From Nothophaeocryptopus gaeumannii (lineage: Eukaryota > Ascomycota > Dothideomycetes > Mycosphaerellales > Mycosphaerellaceae), in NCBI GenBank assembly GCA_031771865.1, contig JASISA010000042.1:1605501-1669500 (forward strand): DNA of 64,000 bases. Direction: 5' to 3'. Both the position numbers and the translations under genes were made by a program. The number at the start of each line of letters is the position of its first letter. Positions within the stretch are counted from its first letter, which is position 1. The notes under the pieces were generated by a model that was not told the DNA's origin, did not search any database, and saw only the letters and a list, made by a program, of their open reading frames with translations. Shown here piece after piece: positions 20,949 through 32,899 of the stretch.

Positions 20949-22711
20949 GACGTTGAGCAGGTGAGCTTTATCTCATGCCAATCCTCCCAATGCGATAGAA
21001 CAATAACATCGGCGGTTTAATGTAGATGCGACTCGGAGTCAAGGTTGGGGGAAAGGTCTCGAAAGCTGGAGCCGATGGAACCGATGGAGATTGCATAAAC
21101 AAACCTTACTCTTTGGCGAACCCTCTTGCGTTTGCCAAGGTGCGGCAGACGAACGTGAACTGCATGATGCAGGCACAGGTGGTGACAAAATGAACGCTGC
21201 GATCGGCAGCGCCCGCGAACGCCCGCGAAATCAGATAGCGACGTCGAGACGGTCGTTGTTCGTCAGAAAAATTGATGCAGCGTAGAGAGCGACTCTTCCT
21301 TAGTATATTCCCCGAGTTTTAGCGTCGTGGACGCTTGTGTTGTCGAAAATCAAGAGGGTGAAGATGTGGTATTTCGCGGAGGAGTGATGCCGATCGCAGC
21401 GCTTATTTTGGTCACCACCTGTGCAGGTACTCCATTGCTCGAAGTCTAAGCGGGCTTTCGGGCGTTCGGCAGCGCGGGGTGCGGGGATGACCCTCGCTGG
21501 TACAAACGCTGGAGTCAATACGCTTGGCAGGAACAAAGGATCCAGCCGAGCCAGCCCGGCATGGGCCCATACCACTACGATGTCGACACCACGATGCAAC
21601 GTAGCCTCCATCCCCGCAGCAAAAAGGCCGGTCCGCGGCGATCGTGTCACGTCTGATATACCATCGGGCATGTTTTCGGCGACACAATCAACTCGACTGC
21701 AGCGAACCTGGCAGGACGGGCCGCGAGGCCGGGAAGAGAAGTGTGACGGCTTGGTTGGCAAGAGCGTGACGATATATCTTCAACGGCGCGTCCAAATCGC
21801 ATCGGCAAAACGCGTCTTGCAAGAGTATACTTGCGGTCGAAAGCACTGCTATGAAAGCAGGTGGCAGCGAGATCTATCGAGACCGGCATTCCTGCATCTC
21901 GACCAGAGGACTTGGTATTATCACACTCCACGCGAAAAGCCTCTGCTCAGGTCTATGCTTGCCGACACGTACGAGAGGTATGGACATCCTTGTGTGCCAT
22001 TGTCTCTCGAGATGGTTAACAGGACTCGGGAAATTGCTTGTAGTTTGCAAGATTCATCATGCTGACACCTCTTCACCGTCTTCGCTTTTATCGCTCCTTT
22101 GCATAAAATGTAGAAGGCTCTTTCGTTACCCCTTATACTGTTCGTACTGACTAGGAAGTTTCCCTCTACGACGGCAATGACACCTTCTGCGACTCAAGCG
22201 TTTCACGAGTAGCCGGGACCCTGCTCTTCATCTTCTGATGTCGGCTTTGCTTGGTCGTGTTGACGGGCGCAATACGTTCACCCTCACCCGGTATATTCTA
22301 GTACGTGTGTAACAGCTTTTGGTGAAGTCGAATGGCATGTCGCTTTTGCATGATGTTCACATTCTTGTGAAAGTTGCACCTCGCAGATAAGACAATTTTT
22401 ATAGCCTGAGGCACAAAGTGCACGGACTTGCTTGGCTTGCGTGGGGCTCTTGCCATTTTGTGTCGACTCATCGCGAACAGTTCACGGGCGAAAAGGAAGT
22501 GACAACCGCGAAATTCATCCTCGATCGCCTTCGCAACACAAACCTCTACCACTGCCGATAAATAAGCACGCCTGAAGATAACGGCCAGTGCTCGATCACG
22601 CACAGATACACCGCCGACGAGAGCCATTGTTCATAGGAAGCGGCGCACACGATCTTCCTCCGCCAACGAAGGCACACTTAGTTCCCTCGAGTGCCACGAA
22701 ACACCGCAATC
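20949..22711. promoter_or_regulatory. Long divergent promoter region, GH3 / eIF2 gamma
   Basis: 1.76 kb separates the divergent start codons. Open frames on both strands (such as 21421-22065 plus and 21300-21761 minus) overlap each other and have no family features, so I read the stretch as non-coding. The GH3 side is likely the long regulated promoter. I cannot name factor sites with confidence. Confidence 0.4.
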
Positions 22712-24461
22712 ATGGCGACGAACGGCGACTACTCATCAGAGGAGGATTCGCCTCCACAATCGCCGGCCCTCAAGCCGCAGGCCGACCAGCCCGAGCAAGC
22801 AGAGGAAACCGGCGATGTGGAGGAGGAAGTAGCAAGGCCCAAGGGCTCAGCACCAGCGCCTAGATCAGCACTGAAGAAGACCAACGCCGCCGCCGCAGCA
22901 GCCGCCGCGAAACCACCGCTTCCCGAACAGCCGGATCCAAAGGACTTGGATGTGTCAAAACTCACACCTCTCTCGCCTGAGATCATCGCACGACAGGCGA
23001 CCATCAACATCGGCACCATCGGGCATGTCGCTCACGGAAAGAGTACGGTGGTGAAGGCGATATCGGGAGTGCAGACTGTCAGATTCAAGAACGAATTGGA
23101 GCGCAATATCACAATCAAGCTGGGGTATGCCAATGCAAAAGTCTACAAGTGCGACAACGAGGAGTGCCCTCGACCGACATGCTATAGGAGTTTCAAGAGC
23201 GAGAAGGAGGTTGATCCGCCGTGTGAGAGATCCGGATGTGATGGCACGTATCGCCTGCTACGACACGTCTCGTAAGTAATATCCATTAGCAAGAATCGTG
23301 GCCCGCAAGCAGAGTTGGTGTTTCGGTGGGAGACTCGAGGGACAACGCAAGCCCTCGAGTATGACCGGAGCACTGACTATGCTTTGCGCTATGCTCACGA
23401 TCTTTGGGATTAAAGCTGGGAGAAATATACTAACGCTTCTTAGATTCGTCGATTGCCCTGGTCACGACATTCTCATGAGCACCATGTTGTCTGGTGCCGC
23501 CGTCATGGACGCCGCACTTCTACTTATCGCAGGAAACGAAACCTGCCCCCAGCCTCAGACCTCCGAGCACTTGGCAGCTATCGAGATCATGAAGCTGCAA
23601 CACATCATCATCCTCCAGAACAAGGTTGACCTGATGCGGGAAGAAGCTGCTGCTCAGCACTACGAATCGATTAGAAAATTCATCCGTGGCACTGTCGCAG
23701 ACGACTCACCGATTATTCCCATCTCCGCCCAGCTGAAGTTCAACATCGACGCTATCAACGAGATGTTGGTCACCAAGATCCCAGTGCCAATCCGCAACTT
23801 CCAGGACGACCCGCATCTTATTGTCATCCGATCATTCGACGTCAACAAGCCAGGTTCAGAGATTGACGAGCTACAAGGAGGTGTTGCTGGTGGATCTATC
23901 TTGACTGGTATTCTGAAGCTCGGTGACGAGATCGAGATCAGACCCGGTATCGTGTCCAAGGACGAGCAGGGCAAGATCCAGTGCAAGCCTATCTACTCAC
24001 GCATCGTCTCCCTCTTCGCCGAGAACAACAGCTTGAAGTTCGCCGTACCTGGAGGTCTCATTGGTGTTGGTACTCGCATTGATCCTACACTCTGCCGTGC
24101 CGATCGTCTAGTCGGCTTCGTACTTGGACTCAAGGGCAGACTGCCCAAGATCTTCACCGAGGTCGAAGTCAACTACTTCTTGCTGCGAAGACTGTTGGGT
24201 GTCAAGACTGCAGACGGCAAGCAGGCGAAGGTTGCCAAGTTGGCCAAGAACGAGGTTCTGATGGTCAATATTGGATCGACTGCCACTGGTGCGAAGGTCG
24301 TTGCCGTCAAGTCCGATGTTGCCAAGCTGCAACTCACCAGCCCGGCTTGCACTGCCATCAACGAGAAGGTCGCACTTTCCCGGAGAATCGAGAAGCATTG
24401 GCGATTGATTGGGTGGGCTACCATCTTGAGCGGAGACACACTCGACCCACAAACGTCTTAA
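22712..24461 (+). CDS. GCD11: Translation initiation factor eIF2 subunit gamma
   Basis: Two exons (22712-23271 and 23444-24461) around a 172-nt intron with an ATACTAACG branch site give 525 residues. An Ala/Pro/acidic N-terminal extension of about 95 residues precedes the GTPase domain. G1 is GHVAHGKST, switch 1 has ELERNITIKLGYANAK, G3 is FVDCPGHD (created exactly by the splice) and G4 is NKVD. The zinc ribbon insertion has four cysteines (CDNEECPRPTCY and CERSGCDG). Domains II and III follow (VIRSFDVNKPG, GGVAGGSILTG, KGRLPKIFTEVEV, RRLLGVKT), ending WRLIGWATI. It binds initiator Met-tRNA and GTP in the eIF2 ternary complex. Standard fungal length apart from the extension. Confidence 0.97.
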
Positions 24462-25150
24462 GAAGGGCGCAGGGTGAAGGTTTGGGGGGCTTGAGCTTGT
24501 ATTGTTGACGACGATGGAGTTTGCAGGGGCGGTGCTCAAAAAGGGCTGCATGAAACGAGCGATGTACGGCATTTGCGACAGTCAAGCGTCCAGCGTTCGC
24601 TCTGTGAAAAGGCGAGGTGGCATGAACATGATAGAGTTGAATGAGCCCAATACGAAACGTTCAAATCAGGACCCAACATGAGTATCTTCGTCTAAGTGCG
24701 CCTCTTCAGGCCGCGTGTGCTTCTGTTTCACGGTAAGACACTTGAACGTTGCTAATATCCAGCTGTCCAGTTGCCCATCGACTTTGACATGTGAAGATTC
24801 CACGTGATCGCGGGGTTGTGGTTGCCGTGGGGTAAGATTGGCTCTGAGTTTAACTTTGTGCCTGCATTCGCGTTCATTCACCGCCGAAATGTTTCAGATA
24901 TTCTCTGGAAGGAACAGCTGTTGCTTCCTTCTGTATTTCCTGAACATACGCCTTCTACAATTTACAAGCTCGTCGTCGTCAGCTTGTCGATACGTGTCTA
25001 ATCCTACAAGCCTCATACACACCACCAGCAAGACAGGACTGTCCAAGACCGAATACTTAAACCCATTGGGAGCGACGAGAAGAGCATTTGGAGATAGCCA
25101 TTGAACGACTGCACCAATTCTTTACGCACTTCCGACCGGACGACGACAAC
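24462..25150. other. Intergenic between eIF2 gamma and phosphomannomutase
   Basis: Contains the 3' end of the eIF2 gamma gene and the promoter and leader of the next. No gene seen. Confidence 0.4.
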
Positions 25151-26090
25151 ATGGCAGCAGTAGCAGGAAGCGTGGTGCCAGCCTTGAAGGACCGCCCAGT
25201 CAAGAACACCATCGTCCTCTTCGATGTCGATGACACTCTTACCCCAGCGAGACGGGTATATCATATCCTGTACCAGCTCTCCCAATCAACCACTAACAAT
25301 GTTAAACTAGTCCGTCTCCCCCGAAATGCTCCAACTCCTCTCCGCCCTCCGCCACAAAGTTGCCATCGGCTTCGTCGGCGGCTCCGACCTCGCCAAACAG
25401 CAAGAACAACTCGGCACTTCCTCCATCCCCGTAACCACCCTCTTCGATTTCTGCTTCGCCGAGAACGGCCTCACAGCCTATCGCATGGGCCAGCCCATGG
25501 CCTCGCACTCCTTCATCAAGTGGCTGGGTGAAGAGAAGTATAAGAAGCTGGTCAGCTGGATCTTGCACTACATTGCGGATCTGGATATCCCGTTCAAGAG
25601 AGGGACGTTCGTGGAGTTTCGGAATGGGATGATTAATGTGTCTCCGGTGGGGAGAAATTGTAGTGTGCAGGAGAGGAATGATTATGAGAAGATTGATTTG
25701 GAGAGGGGGATTAGGAAGCAGTTGATTGAGGATATGAAGAAGGCTTTCCCGGATTTGGGGTTGACGTGAGTATCACCAATACCAGATCTGATGGAACGAG
25801 CAGATTGGGGGGCTTTGACTGACTCGTGTCTTCACAGCTACTCCATCGGTGGACAGATCTCCTTCGATGTCTTCCCACAGGGCTGGGACAAGACGTACTG
25901 TCTCCAACACATCGAGAACGAGAAGAAGCAGCCCGACGGCGTCGACTACACGACCATCCACTTCTTCGGCGACAAGACTTACCAGGGCGGTAACGACTAT
26001 GAGATCTATGAGGACAAGAGAACCGTTGGTCATTCGGTCAAGAACCCGGAGGAGACGATGGCAGAGCTTAAGAAGCTCTTCGATCTATAA
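25151..26090 (+). CDS. SEC53: Phosphomannomutase
   Basis: Three exons (25151-25255, 25311-25765, 25838-26090) total 813 nt, giving 270 residues. The HAD-type catalytic motif DVDDTLTPAR lies at the end of exon 1. Other conserved blocks are GFVGGSDLAKQQEQLG, FAENGLTAYRMG, RNGMINVSPVGRNCS, GGQISFDVFPQGWDKTYCL and FFGDKTYQGGNDYEIYED. It interconverts mannose-6-phosphate and mannose-1-phosphate in the cytosol, feeding GDP-mannose for N- and O-glycosylation, GPI anchors and mannan. Introns are 55 and 72 nt with GTATAT and GTGAGT donors. The length and closing segment (PEETMAELKKLFDL) match family expectations. Confidence 0.97.
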
Positions 26091-27738
26091 GCCACCGATG
26101 ATGGTAGACACGGCGCGGCCTTGGTCATGGGGGATATGAATCTGAAGAGCATGGCTTACAGTAATGCGAGCATCGATAGACCAACGCGGTTGGAACGATA
26201 GAAAAGCTACTTTGATCCGTCCTTCTCCCACGGTGTCTATGTTGACAAAACGAACATGGAAGGAGCGACAGCAGAGTAAATGGAGCTTGCACTGAACTTG
26301 GCAGGAGCAACCGTTGCGAAGTCGACCGTTGGACCGTCGGTTCATCGGCGTGCGGAGCGCAACGCGCGCAGATAGTAAGTTGGCAGTTATGTTACACAGA
26401 TGTCGGGACTGTTGGCTGATGTTCATCAGATGGCCGACTTTCGCCGGTGGACACCGCTACTCTGTCTCGAGAGATCGAATGGGCGTCTCGTAGAAGGCAG
26501 ACTTTTCGACGCTCCCTGTCCGCGGACCGAAGAATAGATGTCTCCCCTTGATGGGTGAGACAGAGTGAGCCCGCTGGCTTTTGTCTCACGTTGACCATCA
26601 CAGCGCGGAGAGATCACTGGGCACGGACTCCATGCACTCGCTCGCAGCGATACCGCCCACGTCGATTGTTCGGGTTGTTTCCCTGAAGACTCTCAATAAT
26701 CTGTACGACCATCTCAATGCATTTCGGAGATTTAATTCCCGCTAATGCAAGAGTACAGCGCTCCGTCCATCCGCGAGCACTTGACTGCCGTTGAGATGCC
26801 GTCTGCCGTTGTCAATAATGCGACAGTGCACTGACAGCGCGTACCGGATGGTCGGGCTGTCTGTGATGCGGCAGGGGCGGTAGGGGAATAATGGGAGGCA
26901 TGGTGTGCCCGGGACGCTTTTATGCGGTCGGTGATGAAGGAGGAAGGTGTCACGCAGACTGTGGACGCCAGATCAATCCCCGGGTGCTTCTGCGAGAGAC
27001 GCCGACGTTACGGGCTTGAGGCTCAGGCTGTCTAGGTGCGAGAGAGTTCGTCGATCTGATCTTAGTCGTATCGTATTGAGGTCGCCGCTGATGTTGTCAA
27101 GGTGTTCCTTAGGAATCGAAAAGAGGGTGTCTTGCCATGCCAGACTTGCTCGATTCGACCGAGAGAAAACGACATGGTTTCTGACCGTGTGCGTATCTAC
27201 GTAGCAAAGCACGCTTGCCGTTCTGCGGCAGCGATTCAACCGGGTCTGGGCGACGCACAATTTCTTGTTTCAGCATCCAGTTGTTTTTGCTTTGGACTTA
27301 GGTACGGTCATGATAGATCGATGATCTTGGAAGTGACTTCTGGCGGCATTTCGTGTTGGAGCCCATGACTAGTCGCCACGATCCGTTCTGGTGACACGGG
27401 CGTTCTTGGAATGTGGGGAAGTAGGCACTGATGAGCTCAATTTTGGTCATCATCGCACTGATGTTTGTATGCGCGCGTAGCGCGGCTAACATAAAATTCC
27501 CAGACACTGAGAAGGTGGAGCTCAGGTTATATCTACTCAAAGCAGCTTTAGTGGAGAGTAATCAGGCTCAGCACTGCCACGGCCCGGCAATCCTCGCTCT
27601 TCGTTTTCGGACCCCAGCAGCAGTTCCCAGGTTGATGTGCAGGAATACGATGCTTCCTAAAAGCCGAAACTGATTGATCATCTTCTTTGTTGTTCGCGAA
27701 GGTTTCTAGAGACTAACGTAAATGCCCGAGCGTGTCCG
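26091..27738. other. Gene-free stretch before the HET gene
   Basis: About 1.65 kb in which I find no supported gene. Open frames are short and mutually overlapping. It marks the start of a gene-poor, accessory-looking part of the window. Confidence 0.4.
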
Positions 27739-29106
27739 CTATGATGAAGTCCCTTCAAAAGACTTGGTCGGTGACGACGGTGAAGAATGCTCGTCAAGGA
27801 TCTTTTGCGCTTTGATCCGGTCATACAGACTGTGTTCTTGCCATGAGCGATCCCATAGGCAGTCCTCTTCGACAAGATCTACGTATTCGGCGAACTCGAG
27901 AGAGTGTTTGGTAGACGTCCAGTTGTTTAAGTCCCTAGTCAGAGTCTGCACGTAGATAGTGTCGGCGGATACATTTCGGGTAGCGAACTCTTCATACTCG
28001 CTCTCCTTCGCGACCACAGGTCCGGAGAACATGTTGATGTGAGCCCTCCAGAACGATCCGTCTCGACGTTTGACGAGAGGGATCAAGCAGCCTCGACCTT
28101 TGGGTCTTTCGTCATTCGCTCGAAGTATACCGCTGATCCAAGCATTTTCGATCTGTGCACAGTTCAGTTGCATCAGATAGATGTATCTCTGAACCCAGAT
28201 CAATGGAGTGTGGATCTCGAGACCCTTGTTTGTCAAGCTGAATGGTCGTCTGGTGATTCTATCAAGGCGGTGGATGTTCTTTGATTTGGCGAAGCAATCT
28301 GGTCGCGGCGCTAGAATGCTGGTCTTTGCCGTATGAGCCTGAGTGCCAGCAGTGACCGGCAACGTCCATGCGAAAATTGATTCATCATTCGAATGTCGGA
28401 TGATCTCCTCTTGCAGGCGAGTGAAGGCGCGCTTGCCTTCGCCATAGAGCAGTGGCATGTTGATGTAGAAAAGCCCAAGCAGCGAATAAGCAGCATCCTC
28501 TTCTCTCGTTGTTGTTCGATGGCTTGCCCAGCTCATTCGTTGCGCAATGCTTGTCTGCCGAATGAGACCTCGATTGTGCAGAAATCGCGATGGAACCTCA
28601 GAAGCTCTGCTCAGGGCTCTCATCCAAGTCGCATCTCCCCCTTTGTCTCCGATGGGACCCCAAGCTTCGTTGCAGAATGTCAGGTTCTCGGGAGCTAGAA
28701 GCTCCTGTAAAGTCCAGCCTCGAGTAAACCACTCGCTGCGTGCCACTGCAGCCGTCACATCAGACTGCGGCAGTGAAGATGACACGTCCGCAAGATAGGC
28801 GACGCAGTACGCGGCGTGCCAATACCAGGTCCACATAGAATTTATCGACTCCGAGAGCTCGCTACTTGACCGTTTATCAATGCAGATGGTATCGATCCAT
28901 GCCCATTCGAGCTTGACCCTCGCCGTTGCTCTGCAGAAGTGCGCGAAGTTGATGATCTTATCGTAGCCCAATCCATGATGGAATGATGGATCAGAGTATT
29001 GATCGAATGTGAGCTCCTCATCAGTCCAACGATGGCTCAGAATAGCGTATTGAGGAGCCTTGACGAACTCCTTGAGCTCCAATGTGTAGACATTGAGTAA
29101 GCGCAT
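27739..29106 (-). CDS. HET-domain (heterokaryon incompatibility) protein
   Basis: A single exon encodes 455 residues. The N-terminal half is a HET domain with its three hallmark blocks: YAILSHRWTDEELTFDQY, then EWAWIDTICIDKRSSSELSE with NSMWTWYWHAAYCVAYLADV, then WFTRGWTLQELLAPENLTF. A second family block, QRMSWASHRTTTREEDAAYS then LLYGEGKRAFTRLQEEI, follows. The C-terminal part (about 270-455) is variable and unassigned; no NACHT, WD or ankyrin repeats are seen. HET proteins trigger cell death after non-self fusion and belong to a TIR-related fold group. The expected location is cytosol. It sits in a gene-poor segment, as is common for this rapidly evolving class. Confidence 0.93.
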   Translation of the reverse strand: MRLLNVYTLELKEFVKAPQYAILSHRWTDEELTFDQYSDPSFHHGLGYDKIINFAHFCRATARVKLEWAWIDTICIDKRSSSELSESINSMWTWYWHAAYCVAYLADVSSSLPQSDVTAAVARSEWFTRGWTLQELLAPENLTFCNEAWGPIGDKGGDATWMRALSRASEVPSRFLHNRGLIRQTSIAQRMSWASHRTTTREEDAAYSLLGLFYINMPLLYGEGKRAFTRLQEEIIRHSNDESIFAWTLPVTAGTQAHTAKTSILAPRPDCFAKSKNIHRLDRITRRPFSLTNKGLEIHTPLIWVQRYIYLMQLNCAQIENAWISGILRANDERPKGRGCLIPLVKRRDGSFWRAHINMFSGPVVAKESEYEEFATRNVSADTIYVQTLTRDLNNWTSTKHSLEFAEYVDLVEEDCLWDRSWQEHSLYDRIKAQKILDEHSSPSSPTKSFEGTSS

Positions 29107-29688
29107 GTTGCGAGATTCGAAGCTCAGCGCATGCGCACGGCTTGTGCTTACCAGGGCGCAAATAATGTCTCAATGCGGCAACTTGATGCAGGCCCGTAAG
29201 GTGTCCACTGCCCATGTTTTTTAAGGAGCAGTAGTGCGCGATGCGTGGGCATTGGAGCTGAAGTCGAGCGGACAGCTGCATAAGCGAGCGGGATCCCTGC
29301 ACCTTAGAATGAAGTGCCGGTATTTGTGTGACCGTACCGTCGCTCACATGACTCAGCCGCGAATGTCATCGGACTTGACTGAGAGATCGCTTGTCAAAAA
29401 TGAAAAAGAAGCTGAGGCAGAATGTTGTTGTGAACTGCGCGATGCTCGTGTCAAGAGCTGAGTCTGGTCTACCCATCTGTCGGTGTAATATGTATCTCGA
29501 AGGCACCGTTGTGCTTTTCTGCCGTAAAGGTCTACCTAAGTACATCAGTAACAATACACGTTCACGCTGAATCAAACTCCCGAATGGCTTGTGCCTTGCC
29601 TCACACCAATATTGTCTTCGTGAGAAGGCCTGCTCTAGAATCGTCATGCCGTCGTGATCTCGTCGTAGGTTCCCATGTCTGATGATAT
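29107..29688. other. Spacer between HET gene and CHORD-like gene
   Basis: Promoter of the HET gene and 3' region of the upstream minus-strand gene. No gene seen. Confidence 0.4.
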
Positions 29689-30731
29689 TCATTCCTCCTC
29701 TTCGGTGTCCTCTTGGGTGTCGTCTTCTGCGCCCTCTGGGAGCTCGCCTTTGGACTCCTCGCCGCCTATAGCTGGCTCATTCAACCAATACCACGAATCC
29801 CGCCAGGCGTACCAGTTGCGACCAGTCAATTTCGTGTCCGTATCCTCCACGGCAAGGTGATGGCATTCCACCATACAGCCACGCGTGTCGTCGCTCTTGC
29901 CGCAGCAAGTATAAATTAGTGCGCTCTTGCCATCGGACGAGGTAGAGCCTTTTTCGTCGCTATCTTCCTCCCACGGATCGTCTTGCCTCGACACACAGAG
30001 CCCTGTAAGATCCGTCAGCAATGATGCTAAATAGTGCCCAGGAAAGCTTCACGTTGCAGCTTACCTGGATGAAAGTAGCAGGGCATCGTTCCGAGAACAC
30101 TGGCGTCAACGTCTTGCGAACAGAGGACGCAATGCGTCGCATCTTCTGGCGGCGTAAGTCTGCTTGGCTGGCTGATGTTCGCGCTAGAAGGCACTTCCGC
30201 GAAAACAATAGCGGCTGAGCCTCGTGGGTGTATGATGATTTGATAATCCTCTTCATATTGCAAGGGAGAATCGTGACGAGACTCCATGATGTTGTTCTCC
30301 TCTGCTTCGTTTCCAGGGCCCCAGCCGGTTAAGGGAACTTCTTGCACCTTGTCGAGATCGGTCCACCAGTTCCTCATAGCTTTCCGAGGCGGGTGTGGCC
30401 TGTCGTTTTGTACCGGTTGATTGCGGCTCCACTCATCGCCATATTTGACGTCGACAATCGTGAACTGGCCGATCGAGTATTGTTTCATCCCGTCAAGACA
30501 GAACAAGTGGTGAAGACAGGTCTCATTATCCAGCATTGACTTCGTTCGAGAAGTTGGAACGGAGCGACGCCTCAGCTGTAAACAGACCACCTGTTGTTGC
30601 AATCGATGGAGCATTCTTAGGACGTTGGGTATGTTGGTATTTGATTTTTGTACCTCCGCATTCGATATTCTGGCAAGCACACGGACGTCTTGGCTCTCTG
30701 GCAAGTCCAAAGGTCGGCTGGTACTGCCCAT
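29689..30731 (-). CDS. CHORD-like zinc-binding protein, 5' end uncertain
   Basis: Two exons (30731-30065 and 30002-29689, 62-nt intron GTAAGC...TTACAG) give about 326 residues. The junction forms PCYFHPG-LCVSRQ. Metal-binding residues are arranged C-x2-C (CVLC), C-x2-HPG (CYFHPG), CCG (YTCCGKSDD), GC and H (GCMVECHH), an order resembling CHORD zinc modules. This likeness is visual. Upstream are CLHHLFCLDGMKQYSIGQF and DVKYGDEWSR. The tail is very acidic (EDDTQEDTEEEE). The real 5' end may lie further upstream. Just before, in another frame, there is RRPCACQNIECGG followed by a GTACAA donor, but I could not find an acceptor that restores the frame. Function unknown. Confidence 0.6.
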
Positions 30732-32081
30732 ATTGGAACTTGTAATCGCCAGCAGACTGTGCGGCTAGGGTGTATGATCGATGCACTGACCAGATTAGTA
30801 ATCGAAAGGAAAGGGAAGGGCACGCTGTGCCATCGCAAGGTGGCGATGACCGCTTTTCACTCGCGATGGCGGCCCACAAACATCCCTTTCTGGTGACATC
30901 TTGCTCTTCACCGCCGACTAAGACCTTGTTTCTGTTGAGGTGCAGTTCCCGCCTCCTGAGCCCGTCCACGAGCGTGAGAGCAGTCAGAGATTTCGAAAAC
31001 TTGGTCCAGAGGCTGTAGTACACTTAGGCACCACGGTGCTACATCGATGTCTGGCATCGAAGACATCTTCCCAGGCTCCCCGGCGGACGCTACGGTGCGG
31101 ACCGTTCTGTGTATTCCAGGACGTCGATGCATGCCAGCCTCGAGAGTGAAGCCGGCTGCTGGTCGCCGCAGAGCGCGTACGCGCATGAACGACAGGAATC
31201 CACCTGACGTTGTAACAAAGTTGCACGGCAGGAAGAGCACCAATTCCTCGCAACGAATCGTGACCCTGGTTAGCGGCTTTCGAGCGCGCCGTAAGCGCCG
31301 GATCATGTTCCGCTCCTTGTCGCAGTATCCAAAAGAGCGCATCCAATGGGGCCCTTCGGCGATTGCGGCGGAGCTTGTCCTTAATGTCGCACCTAGAAGG
31401 CGCAGAACCGCCGTATAGATGCGTGCCCGATAGCCGCGGTCTTCCCGTCGTTTCAATTACAGAGCTTTGCGTTTTGGCCCCATGTTGGGCGCAGAAAGCA
31501 GCACCGGCTCGAGGTCTCCGGAACCCTAGAGAGACATTGTTGTGAGAATGTAAGAGATTATTGCATCAGGCGCTATGCTGGCGGTTGCACGGCAGCAGTA
31601 CAGTTCTGGTGTACTGTCGCCGACCGCCCTTTGGACACGAGGTGGTGCTGATCCCCGTAACAGGCTTTCAAGATAGCCGTGCTGTCTCGTTGTATGATTG
31701 GAAGATTCGGACGTACGTTCTCATTCCCCGGAGGAAGCTGGATAAGTACGCGCGATGCATGGATCTCGACGGAGGCCTCTTCTGGCCCCAAGCAGCAACC
31801 TCGTAGTTGCGTTGGGGTTAACGCCACCTTGGCATTATTTATGAGCCTTCATGTTTGCTCAACATCGATGCGATTTAGGGTTGTCGAAGTCGTTTGATGG
31901 ATTCATGGTGTCTCGCCTGCGCCCACTCAAAGCCATCGCCAACTTGGCTGCCGTTGCTCAGCTGCAGATTGTCCTCGATGTTCACCTCGCCTAGACATTC
32001 ATGAGCCGGCCAGTGTGGGTCATTTGATTCGTGACAACAAGCAGCTTTATGATCTGAACCGAGTCAGCTAACGGCATGCAT
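30732..32081. other. Gene-poor stretch
   Basis: About 1.35 kb with overlapping open frames on both strands (for instance 30908-31456 minus and 31047-31418 plus) but no family features. The part next to 30731 may hold an unrecognised 5' exon of the CHORD-like gene. Confidence 0.35.
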
Positions 32082-32522
32082 CTATCCTGTAGAATGGAGC
32101 ATACTCGGACTCCAGGACATCAACGCGTCATTACTAGACTGACAGCTGTGGTGATCCTGGTGGGCTCCAGACAACCTTCGCTTCCGTACTGTGACTTCTG
32201 AAGCCTCCCGAGCGAGGAAGGCGCTGGCAAGGTCCTTTGATGCTGGCTGAGAGTGTACCATCATGCGGAGCAACGCCCGAAGTGCGCGGGGGGATGCAGT
32301 CTCGATGGCTTGATCTATCTCATTCTCTGTCATTGGAAGTTGGCGCATCGGCGTACGTCTTGGAATTGATGGCGTAGTCGCCGGCTTTCGGGGCTCCATC
32401 ATTGCACTGCCGGCTGTGCTCTCAATCTCGATGTCCATATCCATGGGCGGAGCCGGCTCGTGGACGTCCTGGCCGCGAAGCCAGCGAGATGCTGGCGATG
32501 GTGGTCTTGCGGGAAAGCCCAT
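32082..32522 (-). CDS. Hypothetical protein
   Basis: From ATG at 32522 the open frame gives 146 residues. There is a Pro-rich start, an acidic PMDMDIEIES segment, an SIPRRTPMRQL basic stretch, and a predicted helical block (TENEIDQAIETASPRALRAL to AFLAREASEV). The frame continues open upstream to about 32890 with SEYVDEVVLAVDAPEH and KRRYIEGKEADHVVYG, which also looks protein-like but has no in-frame ATG, so a further spliced 5' exon is possible. I recognise no family. A GTACGG within EVTVRKRR could be a donor for a last exon. Confidence 0.35.
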   Translation of the reverse strand: MGFPARPPSPASRWLRGQDVHEPAPPMDMDIEIESTAGSAMMEPRKPATTPSIPRRTPMRQLPMTENEIDQAIETASPRALRALLRMMVHSQPASKDLASAFLAREASEVTVRKRRLSGAHQDHHSCQSSNDALMSWSPSMLHSTG

Positions 32523-32899
32523 GCTGAAGAATGGCCGTTCCTGAGCTTTTTGAACAAGTACGATTACATCCCAAGATGGGAGAGGTAGAGAGGTAGAGGC
32601 TGAGGTCCGGTCGTCAGGTCGACGCGTATGGGTAGACTTTGCGCCGGTCCTGCGGCTCAAACGCCTACTCCCGTCTACCCAGCCTCGCCAGCCTTCTGCC
32701 GATGAGCAGCGACCTTCTTCTAGGAGGTAGGAGGAACCGTACACAACATGATCTGCTTCTTTTCCTTCGATATATCGCCTCTTGCTACCGCGTACGGGTC
32801 TTGCTGGCCATGGGTGGTTCTTCAGATGTTCTGGGGCATCGACTGCCAGCACCACTTCATCGACATATTCTGAATACGACCGCTCGAGTCATCCATTGC

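Noticed and set aside
21300..22065. Overlapping open frames (214 codons plus, 153 codons minus) in the GH3/eIF2 gamma spacer
   Set aside because: They lie on opposite strands over the same DNA, have no recognisable motif, and show no splice or start context pointing to one of them.
30908..31456. 182-codon minus-strand open frame
   Set aside because: Arg-rich, overlapped by a plus-strand frame, and with no motif; insufficient support.
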